Below are positions 1 to 6,046 of a stretch of 10,453 bases of DNA, in pieces. Under the pieces are notes generated by a model that had not been told where the DNA came from, ran no database searches, and worked only from the letters and a program-made list of their open reading frames with translations. This DNA comes from Chitinophagaceae bacterium (GTDB taxonomy: Bacteria > Bacteroidota > Bacteroidia > Chitinophagales > Chitinophagaceae), in assembly GCA_947447815.1 (NCBI GenBank), contig CANFLJ010000034.1, positions 1 to 10,453 on the forward strand. Reading direction: 5' to 3'. Positions within the stretch are counted from its first letter, which is position 1. Every line of letters starts with the position of its first letter. The position numbers were made by a program, and so were the translations under genes.

Positions 1-57
1 ATGCTATATTCATTTTTTGAAATATCTATCTTAAAATTGGTAGAGAATTCGTTGTTT
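1..57. other. Left-edge intergenic DNA, possible start of a next minus-strand gene
   Basis: This is the 57 bases downstream of the winged-helix gene. I see no hairpin terminator here, so the operon may continue. A minus-strand ATG lies at 11-13 and would give only four codons (M-N-I-A) before the window ends. This is too little to call a gene. Confidence 0.3.
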
Positions 58-897
58 TCAGAGGGGTTCATTGTACTTTTTGTTTTTAGGTGAATGAAGA
101 TGATTGGCTTTAAGTTTATTGGGCTGCAATACTTCCAGATTTTTTATATTCAAAATCCAATTATTGGAAGCAGCTTTCCAATTTTTCATTTTTGATCGTC
201 CCCCGACTAACCAACCTACACTTGTGTAATAGTTGTAAAATTTGTTTGACTCTAAATTCGGATAATTCTGCTCTTTAAAATATTCATTTACCTGCAAAAG
301 GGTAGGAGTAGTTTCCTCCTCCTTTTTTATGATGATTTCTTTTTTGGCGCAACTTTTTTCTTCTGTATTAGTTTGTATTTCAGAAGACCGTACTAAAAAA
401 TGAACATCTTTTTTTTGCGCTTGTGTACTCTGTATTAGTGTATTTGTATTATGTATTAATGTATTATGTATTAGATGTTCATTATTTAGTACGGTTCCTG
501 ACTTAATTTTAGTCAGGTTGTCTTCAACCTGTTCATTATTTGGTATGCTACATGTTTGAATTTTAGACTGGCTGTTGTCAACCTGTTCATATATTAGTAC
601 GGTTCCTGATTGAAAATTGTACAGGTATACCATGCTGCCTTTATAGGAGTTGTAGGAGGGTGAATATTTTAAGTAACCATACTCGTTCAATTCTCTCATA
701 CACTTGTGGTAAGTGGCTTTAGAATTGATTTTAGAGACCTTCATAAGATCATGCCTAGTAATACTTACCGGGTTTACAAAATGGTTGATATACCAAAATT
801 GCAATAGTGATACAAACATGCTTACATGTGTTGGATTTAACCGTTCATCAGTTGAAGCTTTGGTGAAAAAACTTGCAAGGAATTGTATGTAGTTCAT
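58..897 (-). CDS. Winged-helix protein with DnaD-like C-terminal region (putative mobile-element replication protein)
   Basis: This 279-residue protein has two likely folded ends. Residues 1-95 look like a winged helix-turn-helix domain of the kind seen in replication initiators and primosome-type proteins (helices around 23-40 and 46-74, wing around 75-95). Residues 197-253 (LLQVNEYFKEQ ... NNWILNI) resemble the C-terminal part of DnaD-like proteins, which bind DNA in replication restart. The 100-residue linker between them is polar and built from imperfect repeats (see findings). The ATG start lies two bases after the stop of the upstream HTH gene, so the pair is surely one operon. Proteins of this shape are common beside excisionase-like genes in Bacteroidota islands. 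I infer a replication or regulatory role for the excised element; the family match is by eye and no catalytic motif is present. Confidence 0.6.
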   Translation of the reverse strand: MNYIQFLASFFTKASTDERLNPTHVSMFVSLLQFWYINHFVNPVSITRHDLMKVSKINSKATYHKCMRELNEYGYLKYSPSYNSYKGSMVYLYNFQSGTVLIYEQVDNSQSKIQTCSIPNNEQVEDNLTKIKSGTVLNNEHLIHNTLIHNTNTLIQSTQAQKKDVHFLVRSSEIQTNTEEKSCAKKEIIIKKEEETTPTLLQVNEYFKEQNYPNLESNKFYNYYTSVGWLVGGRSKMKNWKAASNNWILNIKNLEVLQPNKLKANHLHSPKNKKYNEPL

Positions 898-899
898 GG

Positions 900-1268
900 C
901 TAATTGTTTTTATCAATTTTGCCAACCAATGATTTTTCGAGTACTGAAACAATTTTATTTTTATCTAAGAGCGCTTCAATGTCGTTGTTATTGTAGAAAA
1001 ATATTCCTCCGATTTTAGTGAACGATAGAATGCCAGTAACTCTGAAATTTTGTAATGTACCTGGCGATATTTTTAGGAGACGTCTTACTTCGTTACTTTT
1101 CAACCACTCTTTTTGTTTTGCTACTTTAGAATTAATCAAAGTTTTTAAATCTTCGAGTAATTGATGCCTAAATTCTGTGAGATCTTCTTTGGTTACGATA
1201 TCAACTGACATTTTATTTATTTTGATAAGTGGCAAAACAATGTCTAATGATTTGTTTTGTTTCCCCAT
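900..1268 (-). CDS. Excisionase-like helix-turn-helix DNA-binding protein
   Basis: This is a small MerR/excisionase-type (HTH_17-like) DNA-binding protein. The winged helix-turn-helix covers residues 54-104: EWLKSNEVRRLLKIS, then SPGTLQNFRVTG, then the hairpin FTKIGGIFFYNNNDI. Residues 25-50 form a likely coiled helix typical of Bacteroidota members, which usually begin close to an IVTKEDL motif. That favours the internal ATG at 1209-1211 (residue 20, giving 103 aa) as the true start; the longer start at 1266-1268 lies inside a repeated motif that may be an operator. In CTnDOT the equivalent Xis2c/Xis2d proteins help excision and are switched on by RteC, whose homologue is the next gene upstream. 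An excision directionality role is therefore likely but inferred. It shares an operon with the downstream winged-helix gene (2-bp gap). Confidence 0.75.
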   Translation of the reverse strand: MGKQNKSLDIVLPLIKINKMSVDIVTKEDLTEFRHQLLEDLKTLINSKVAKQKEWLKSNEVRRLLKISPGTLQNFRVTGILSFTKIGGIFFYNNNDIEALLDKNKIVSVLEKSLVGKIDKNN

Positions 1269-1285
1269 ATCTTCCCAAGTTGGGA
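1262..1285. repeat. Copy A of a duplicated partly palindromic motif (candidate operator)
   Basis: The sequence reads TCCCCATAT-CTT-CCCAA-GTT-GGGA. It contains the inverted repeat TCCCAA-G-TTGGGA (1273-1285) and, read on the minus strand, direct half-sites TTGGGA and ATGGGGA. It overlaps the longest possible start of the HTH gene and lies 51-74 bases before the preferred start at 1211. A second copy is at 1426-1448. Confidence 0.6.
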
Positions 1286-1480
1286 GAAATAAATATTAAA
1301 TTGGTTAAGAATCAATGACTTATGCATGAGTAATAGCTTTCAAGAGATTTGCCGGAGTGAAATAGATGTTTTTATAGTATAAAAAATCAACAAAAAAGGG
1401 TTAAAAACAGTAATTTATTCAAATCTCCCCATATTACCCAACATGGGAAAAAACGAATCAAAATCAACCAAATAAAATGG
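1269..1480. other. Control region between rteC and the excisionase-like operon
   Basis: This 212-base AT-rich gap separates the end of rteC from the HTH gene. It holds copy B of the duplicated motif and most of copy A, plus a 14-bp quasi-palindrome ACTTATGCATGAGT at 1318-1331 with one T-G mispair around a perfect ATGCAT. I found no good -33/-7 promoter match for the HTH operon, which would fit a promoter that needs an activator. No terminator with a T-run follows rteC, so read-through from rteC is also possible. Confidence 0.45.
1426..1448. repeat. Copy B of the duplicated partly palindromic motif (candidate operator)
   Basis: The sequence reads TCCCCATAT-TA-CCCAA-CAT-GGGA and matches copy A except for the short variable spacers, one base shorter in the first. 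It lies 164 bases from copy A and 33 bases past the rteC stop. The pair brackets the region upstream of the excisionase-like operon. Confidence 0.6.
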
Positions 1481-2326
1481 CTAGTTATAAAAAATTAATT
1501 CAGTTCGGGTGATAAATGCTGATTTTAATCTATCTAAGAATTTTGTTATGCCTTTTTTTCTTTCTTTGATTTCCTTATAAGTATGATAGAAGTCTCCTAT
1601 ATCAATATTGAACATTTTTGCTAAAAATGAGGCTATTTGTTTTAAATCCGCATTACCATGATTGAATACGCCTAAAGAAAATAGAGCATAAATAAGTTCT
1701 GTTAGATCGGCTTTACTTTCGGTCCATTCCAGTTTGGATTCAATATTGATTGAATCAATTGGAATAATAGTTGTATCCAATTCCAACAATTTTTTGTCTA
1801 GAAATGTTTGATAGTAATCCATTGAAATTAACCTAGAAACTTTGTAGTCATGACTGGTGCAAAAATGTTTATCAGCATCATAAATGTGGTAATCATCAAT
1901 AAGATTAGTATCTAAATTCTCCCTAATGAAATATAGTTTATCCAGATGAGTGCAATTGTTTCTAAAATAGGTGTAGAACTCTTTATTTAAGTCAAAGTAG
2001 CTCTTTAGTTTTCCGAGTTCTTTAATAATATATTCTCGTATATTATTTTCGCTTCCAATTGGTTTACGTGATTCATATTTCTGAACCATTTTAAAATAGT
2101 AGAGCTTGGAATAAAACTTTGGTTTATGGACTTTGAAAAAATTTATTTCTTCATTACTATTTATGAAAGTATGCTTTAAAATATCAACTTTGAGTTTGTT
2201 GATAGCTAATAAACTCTCCTCTGCTTTTAATTGGGCTTTTTCAATTGAATTGGTTCGTTCATCTAAATCTACTTTTCTTAGACTAACTTCAAGATCGTTT
2301 AAATATAACACTACTATTTCATCCAC
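1481..2326 (-). CDS. rteC: RteC-family regulator of element excision
   Basis: This 281-residue protein matches the RteC family along most of its length. Landmarks are NFFKVHKPKFYSKLYYFK (62-79), the R-KPIGS block (87-92), the SHDYKVSRL block (158-166), the ESKADLTELIYAL block (203-215), GVFNHGNADLKQIA (219-232) and DFYHTYKEIKERK (245-257). In CTnDOT, RteC is the DNA-binding activator of the xis2c-xis2d-orf3-exc excision operon, acting below the RteA/RteB two-component system. Here it lies directly upstream of an excisionase-like gene, the same logic. The start is GTG at 2324-2326: the reading frame is open further upstream, but no ATG exists there, and the next in-frame methionine is residue 80, inside the conserved domain. 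No RteA/RteB genes are visible, so its own trigger is unknown. Confidence 0.9.
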   Translation of the reverse strand: MDEIVVLYLNDLEVSLRKVDLDERTNSIEKAQLKAEESLLAINKLKVDILKHTFINSNEEINFFKVHKPKFYSKLYYFKMVQKYESRKPIGSENNIREYIIKELGKLKSYFDLNKEFYTYFRNNCTHLDKLYFIRENLDTNLIDDYHIYDADKHFCTSHDYKVSRLISMDYYQTFLDKKLLELDTTIIPIDSINIESKLEWTESKADLTELIYALFSLGVFNHGNADLKQIASFLAKMFNIDIGDFYHTYKEIKERKKGITKFLDRLKSAFITRTELIFYN

Positions 2327-2402
2327 AAGAACAAATTTAGAATTGATATAATTGTTGATAGTATTAGAACTATAGGTCTAATATTTCAAAAAATGGAATT
2401 CT

Positions 2403-2444
2403 CAAATGTAGTTTATGATATTTATTAAAAGGATATTAATATTC
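2403..2444 (-). promoter_or_regulatory. Possible rteC promoter/operator elements
   Basis: The minus strand carries a perfect -7 consensus TACATTTG (2403-2410), which would give a leader of about 70 bases before the GTG. No TTTG is found 19-21 bases upstream; a 14-bp quasi-palindrome GGATATTAATATTC (2431-2444) occupies that place instead. The octamer TCAAATGT occurs twice (2402-2409 and 2443-2450), 41 bases apart, close to four helical turns. This is a suggestive arrangement only. Confidence 0.3.
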
Positions 2445-2478
2445 AAATGTCTTTTTAAGTTTTGTGAAATAATAGCTT

Positions 2479-3735
2479 TTAAATAATTTTTAAGACTATA
2501 ACTTCTTTATTTTTTAATGAATTAAATTGAAGTCTTTCTTTTAATATTTTCATATCGTCACCTACTTTTCTATCTACGATTTTGGCATAATGCTGGGTAG
2601 TACGAATATTTTTATGGCCTAACATTTTGCTTACACTTTCAATAGGGACGCCATTTGTAAGGGTTACTGTTGTTGCAAAAGTATGACGAGCGATATGAAA
2701 TGTTAGTTCTTTATTTATGCCACATACGTCGGCTATCTCTTTTAAATAACTATTCATTCTTTGGTTACTTAAAATTGGTAGTAACCGTTCTTCATTTATA
2801 CACTGGGGGTGGTCTTTATATTTATCAACTATTTGTTGAGCTGCAGGTAATAATGGAATATTTGAAGCAGATTCTGTTTTTTGACGGTGGGTAAAAATCC
2901 ATTTTTCACCATCAATGCCTACTGTAATATTTTGTTTAGTTAAGTTTTTTACATCGATATACGCTAAGCCTGTAAAGCAACTAAAGATGAAAATATCTCG
3001 CACAACACGGAGTCTATCTGTTGGAAATTCTTTTATTCTGATTGCTTCAATTTCTTCCTCCACTAAAAAATCACGTTCTACATCTTTGATTTTACTCTTA
3101 TAGTTTGCAAATGGATTTTTATCTAACCATCCATTGGCAATACAAATACGAATGATTTTACCGAAGTTCTTAATGTACTTAACTGCAGAATTATTGTTGC
3201 ATTTCCGAACACTTCGAAGATAGAATTCGAATTCTGTTACAAAAGAATGATCCACTTTTCTAATGTCTATATCAGTTAAGTTGTATTTCCACTTTAAAAA
3301 ATCAGTTGTATGCTTTAAGGAAGTTTTATAGCGTTCAAGGGTGCCTGGTGCAAACTCGTCCCCCAGTAATGCTTTAATTTTATTGTTATGATCTGTGAAG
3401 ATGTTAACCAAACTAAGGGGTCTTTCATCTACACCGGTGAATTTATTCTTAATACCTATAGCCGTTATTATATCTCCTTTGGCTAATAATTTTTGATGAA
3501 CCTCAAATAATTTTGCTTGTAAAGTATCTAAATAGGTATTCAATACTTTGGATTCTTCTTTTGTACCCATCATGTGGCCTGAATCGCGATTCCATTTATC
3601 TGGAAGGCAATCTTTGCTGGTGGAGATTTCTGCTCTTTTCCCATTAACAGTTAATCTAAGATAAATAGGTACTACACCAGAAGTGTAATCTTTAGGTTTC
3701 TTCAAATAGAAGAGAATACTTACGTTGTTGGACAT
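2479..3735 (-). CDS. Tyrosine recombinase/integrase, Bacteroidota mobile-element type
   Basis: This 418-residue protein is the integrase that inserts and excises the island. Residues 1-95 are the arm-site-binding domain (SILFYLKKPK ... RLTVNGKRAEIS), 108-215 the SAM-like core-binding domain, and 225-405 the catalytic domain. Catalytic residues visible are K286 (RQKT), H347 and R350 (FHIARHTFAT), H374 (LGHKNI) and the nucleophile Y383 (TTQHYAKI). The first catalytic arginine, normally in TGLR, is replaced by A258 in FTGLAYIDV, a feature shared by many Bacteroidota integrases; IntDOT likewise lacks it. The protein is full length. It is the first gene inside the island, 249 bases from the tRNA-Ser 3' end, and the candidate arm sites lie in that gap. 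Its ATG at 3733-3735 is well placed for the N-terminal domain. Confidence 0.95.
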   Translation of the reverse strand: MSNNVSILFYLKKPKDYTSGVVPIYLRLTVNGKRAEISTSKDCLPDKWNRDSGHMMGTKEESKVLNTYLDTLQAKLFEVHQKLLAKGDIITAIGIKNKFTGVDERPLSLVNIFTDHNNKIKALLGDEFAPGTLERYKTSLKHTTDFLKWKYNLTDIDIRKVDHSFVTEFEFYLRSVRKCNNNSAVKYIKNFGKIIRICIANGWLDKNPFANYKSKIKDVERDFLVEEEIEAIRIKEFPTDRLRVVRDIFIFSCFTGLAYIDVKNLTKQNITVGIDGEKWIFTHRQKTESASNIPLLPAAQQIVDKYKDHPQCINEERLLPILSNQRMNSYLKEIADVCGINKELTFHIARHTFATTVTLTNGVPIESVSKMLGHKNIRTTQHYAKIVDRKVGDDMKILKERLQFNSLKNKEVIVLKII

Positions 3736-3760
3736 AATGTGTTGGCATTAAAAAAGATGA

Positions 3761-3792
3761 TAAAATTAGCGGTGCAACCAACAGCAAACAAG
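3761..3792 (-). promoter_or_regulatory. Possible integrase promoter
   Basis: On the minus strand CTTG (3789-3792) is followed after 20 bases by TAATTTTA (3761-3768), matching TTTG-N20-TAnnTTTG at 3 of 4 and 5 of the 6 fixed bases. The leader would be roughly 20 bases. The match is weak, but the 20-base spacer equals that of the better promoters in this window. Confidence 0.3.
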
Positions 3793-3794
3793 AT

Positions 3795-3809
3795 GTTCAA
3801 AATTTGAAC
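3795..3809. promoter_or_regulatory. Inverted repeat upstream of integrase (possible operator)
   Basis: GTTCAAA-A-TTTGAAC is a perfect 7-bp inverted repeat with a one-base centre, two bases upstream of the putative -33 element of the integrase. The size and position suit a dimeric regulator, but the sequence is AT-rich and the function is inferred. Confidence 0.4.
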
Positions 3810-3839
3810 CCCTTACCAGTAAAGGGTTTTAGCGTAATT

Positions 3840-3971
3840 CGGTGAGTAAAAATTCTCCTAAATAATCACTCACCGCTTTACTCACTAGGATTTTGTTATC
3901 CAATGAATAGTTTGACATAGTGCCAAACAAAAACCCCTGCAATATCAATGATTTGCAGGGGTTTGGTGAGT
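3840..3971. repeat. Four GTGAGT motifs between integrase and tRNA (candidate integrase arm sites)
   Basis: GGTGAGT occurs at 3841-3847 and 3965-3971 on the plus strand, and its complement ACTCAC at 3868-3873 and 3880-3885. The first copy pairs with the second as an 8-bp inverted repeat (CGGTGAGT 3840-3847 / ACTCACCG 3868-3875) and with the third as a 9-bp one (GTGAGTAAA 3842-3850 / TTTACTCAC 3877-3885). The last copy lies 13 bases from the tRNA CCA end. Repeated short sites flanking a core are the usual layout for arm-type sites of tyrosine recombinases. Confidence 0.5.
3922..3964 (-). terminator. Intrinsic terminator downstream of tRNA-Ser
   Basis: A perfect 12-bp stem AAACCCCTGCAA (3931-3942) / TTGCAGGGGTTT (3953-3964) has a 10-base loop. 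On the minus strand it ends in GGGGTTTTTGTTTGG, a good T-tract. It lies 20 bases past the tRNA CCA end and should end tRNA transcription before the integrase. Whether it is chromosomal or carried by the element is not clear. Confidence 0.8.
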
Positions 3972-3984
3972 TTTGAAAGCTCTT

Positions 3985-4072
<88 letters not shown>

Positions 4073-4077
4073 GGGTG

Positions 4078-4109
4078 CAAAATAATGGTCTGAAAGCTAC
4101 TCTCCCAAA
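4078..4109 (-). promoter_or_regulatory. tRNA-Ser promoter
   Basis: On the minus strand TTTG (4106-4109) is followed after exactly 20 bases by TTATTTTG (4078-4085), which matches the Bacteroidota consensus TTTG / TAnnTTTG with one mismatch. The -7 element ends five bases before the tRNA 5' end, so transcription would begin at or just ahead of the mature tRNA. Confidence 0.65.
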
Positions 4110-4141
4110 TAAATTTATGCAAAAACGAAAAAAATATTTAT

Positions 4142-4942
4142 TTACATGTCTTCCAGTATCTTTTTATAGCTGGTAATGATCCCTTTAATGAGTGAGGAAG
4201 AGAATCCTTGATGCTCCATTTCGTTCAATCCAGCAATAGTACATCCCTTAGGGGTGGTTACTTTATCTATTTCCTGTTCTGGATGTGTATTCTTTTTCAG
4301 CAAGAGCTCTGCCGCTCCCTTTACGGTTTGCGCCGCAATGATAGAGGCGGTAGCTGCACTAAACCCTATTTCTATCCCCCCTTGTATATTAGCACGAATG
4401 TAACGCATAGCATATGCAGTGCCACATGCCCCAAGTACGGTAGCTGCATCCATTAGCTTTTCATCTATTAATACCGTTTTACCTAGATTGTTAAATAAAT
4501 CAGTTACAAAAGCAATCTCCGCTTTATCTGCATTCAGGTGACTTAAACAGGTCATACTTTCTTGTATTGCAATAGCCGTATTAGGCATTGCTCTAAAAAT
4601 TGCCAGGTCTTTACTGGTAAATTCTACCAGATCCTTTAACCAGATACCAGTAATTACACTGATTAACACAGGTTTTTTAGTAAGTATCGGTTTATTTATT
4701 TGTTCCAGTATCTCTTTAATCTGAAATGGCTTTACCGCTAGTATTACATAATCTGCAAATTCTACTGCCTTAGTGTTATCATCGGTAATGATTACGCCTT
4801 TACTTTCCAGACCAGCAAGGGTCGCTAAATTTCTTTTAGTGACAATTATATTTTCTGGTTCTACAAATTTGCTGCTGATCAAACCCTCGGCGATTGCTGT
4901 ACCAAGGTTTCCTCCTCCAATAATGGCTATTTTCTTGCTCAT
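4142..4942 (-). CDS. proC: Pyrroline-5-carboxylate reductase
   Basis: This cytoplasmic enzyme catalyses the last step of proline synthesis, reducing 1-pyrroline-5-carboxylate to proline with NAD(P)H. The 266-residue length is normal. The N-terminal Rossmann loop is IIGGGNLGTAIAEG (7-20), followed by ILAVKP (67-72), the conserved RAMPNTAIAI (117-126), and the C-terminal dimer domain with GACGTAYAMRYIRA (171-184) and the family signature VTTPKGCTIAGLNEME (228-243). The signature has TPKGC where many bacteria have SPGGT; I believe such variants occur in related Bacteroidota. The ATG at 4940-4942 begins the nucleotide-binding strand directly, so the start is firm. It follows hldD with an 18-bp gap and is probably co-transcribed, although the two pathways are unrelated. 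Confidence 0.97.
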   Translation of the reverse strand: MSKKIAIIGGGNLGTAIAEGLISSKFVEPENIIVTKRNLATLAGLESKGVIITDDNTKAVEFADYVILAVKPFQIKEILEQINKPILTKKPVLISVITGIWLKDLVEFTSKDLAIFRAMPNTAIAIQESMTCLSHLNADKAEIAFVTDLFNNLGKTVLIDEKLMDAATVLGACGTAYAMRYIRANIQGGIEIGFSAATASIIAAQTVKGAAELLLKKNTHPEQEIDKVTTPKGCTIAGLNEMEHQGFSSSLIKGIITSYKKILEDM

Positions 4943-4960
4943 AATAATTGTTTTAGTTGC

Positions 4961-5956
4961 TTAGTAGTATTTATTTTCCAGTAAGTAATTCTTTACATAA
5001 TCAATTACGCCTTCTTCCAGTGAATGAAATGGTTTTGTATATCCTGCGTCCACCAGCTTCTTCATTTCTGCCTGTGTGTAATACTGGTATTTGTCCCTGA
5101 TATCAATTGGCATATCTATATATTCTACATGGGTATCCAGATTCATACCAGCAAACGTAGATGCTACCAGATCGTAAAATGCTCTTGCTTTTCCGGTACC
5201 CAGGTTATAGATGCCATTTAGTTCTGTATTCCATTCATTAGCCAGCATCTTTTCCAGCAACCAGTCTATTACGCTTACTACATCTTTTACATAAATAAAA
5301 TCGCGTAATTGCTTTCCATCTTCAAAATCCGGACGATGACTCCTAAAGAGTTTTACTAGTCCATCTTTTTTAATCTGATTAAAAGAATGCCAGATTACAC
5401 TTGCCATTCTACCTTTATGGTATTCATTAGGTCCATACACATTAAAGAATTTAAGACCTGTCCAGTATTTTGGTTGATTTAGTTGACCTAAAGCCCATTT
5501 GTCAAATTCATTTTTACTGATTCCGTATGGGTTTAATGGTTTCAACTGATCTATTTTGCTTTCATCATCATCATATCCATTTTCGCCGGCACCATAAGTA
5601 GCAGCAGAAGATGCATAAATAAATGGAATGTTTTTGCGACAACAATAGTCCCATAGTTTTTGAGAATACTGCACATTCAGTTCCTCATGTATAGCATAAT
5701 TAAACTCAGTGGTATCTGTTCTTGCTCCCAGATGAATGATGGCGTCTATCTCTATGATATCTTCATTGTCCAGCCATTCTATAAATTCTTTTCTGTCAAT
5801 TACAGCTTTGTAAACTTTGTCTTTCCAGTTATTTTTCTTGTCTTCTCTGTCAAATTCATCAACAATAATAATATTACGATATCCTTTATTGTTCAATTCC
5901 TGCAACATACAGCTACCTATAAATCCAGCTACTCCTGTAACAACTATATTTTTCAT
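4961..5956 (-). CDS. hldD: ADP-L-glycero-D-manno-heptose 6-epimerase
   Basis: HldD (RfaD) converts ADP-D-glycero-D-manno-heptose to the L-glycero form, the heptose donor for the lipopolysaccharide core. It is a 331-residue short-chain dehydrogenase/epimerase, the usual length. Visible are the NAD(P)-binding TGVAGFIGS (7-15), ASSAATYG with candidate catalytic S116/S117 (115-122), the YGISK motif with Y144 and K148, and FNVYGPNEYHKGRMASV (171-187), where K181 matches the second catalytic lysine region of E. coli HldD. RDFIYVKD (218-225) is also typical. It is the first gene of a pair with proC. A 14-bp palindrome CTGCAA-AG-TTGCAG (5973-5986) lies just upstream; on the minus strand it includes CAACTTTG, a one-mismatch -7 element, but no -33 partner is seen. 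Confidence 0.97.
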   Translation of the reverse strand: MKNIVVTGVAGFIGSCMLQELNNKGYRNIIIVDEFDREDKKNNWKDKVYKAVIDRKEFIEWLDNEDIIEIDAIIHLGARTDTTEFNYAIHEELNVQYSQKLWDYCCRKNIPFIYASSAATYGAGENGYDDDESKIDQLKPLNPYGISKNEFDKWALGQLNQPKYWTGLKFFNVYGPNEYHKGRMASVIWHSFNQIKKDGLVKLFRSHRPDFEDGKQLRDFIYVKDVVSVIDWLLEKMLANEWNTELNGIYNLGTGKARAFYDLVASTFAGMNLDTHVEYIDMPIDIRDKYQYYTQAEMKKLVDAGYTKPFHSLEEGVIDYVKNYLLENKYY

Positions 5957-5996
5957 TCTTTTATATTAATTTCTGCAAAGTTGCAGGTAAATGGGC

Positions 5997-6032
5997 AAAA
6001 AAAAAGCTGACTATTTATTAGTCAGCTTTTTT
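5997..6032. terminator. Bidirectional-looking intrinsic terminator after the secreted-protein gene
   Basis: An 8-bp stem GCTGACTA (6006-6013) / TAGTCAGC (6019-6026) with loop TTTAT is flanked by nine A (5997-6005) and six T (6027-6032), so A-T pairs can extend it. On the minus strand the T-tract has nine bases. It lies 14 bases past the stop of the secreted-protein gene and separates it from hldD. Confidence 0.9.
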
Positions 6033-6046
6033 GCAATAAGATTATA

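Larger units (their letters stand above)
1..3984 (-). mobile_element. End of a tRNA-Ser-integrated Bacteroidota genomic island (ICE/IME-like), open to the left
   Basis: Four co-oriented genes (tyrosine recombinase, RteC-type regulator, excisionase-like HTH protein, winged-helix/DnaD-like protein) lie between the left edge and the 3' end of a tRNA-Ser gene. The integrase is the gene nearest the tRNA, and the tRNA 3' end faces it, which is the usual geometry of an integrase-proximal attachment site. The right boundary is taken as the encoded CCA end of the tRNA; the true crossover may lie a few bases inside the tRNA, since such elements normally restore its 3' end. No second tRNA-Ser 3' fragment is visible, so the other end is outside the window. 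No relaxase, coupling protein or cargo gene is visible here, so conjugative versus merely mobilisable cannot be decided. Confidence 0.8.

Noticed and set aside
1428..1447. CCCAT ... ATGGG hairpin after rteC as a terminator
   Set aside because: The stem has only five pairs, and no T-tract follows on the minus strand. It reads better as part of the duplicated motif.
2133..2351. Plus-strand open frame opposite the start of rteC
   Set aside because: It lies antisense to a strongly conserved RteC reading frame and has no recognisable domain.
3803..3812. TTTGAACCCC resembling the tRNA T-arm sequence TTCGAACCCC, as a possible attachment-site remnant
   Set aside because: The match is only ten bases with one mismatch, and flanking bases do not match. 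It is better explained as half of the 3795-3809 inverted repeat.
4208..5221. Several plus-strand open frames opposite proC and hldD
   Set aside because: They are antisense to highly conserved enzymes and show no domain, signal peptide or start context of their own.
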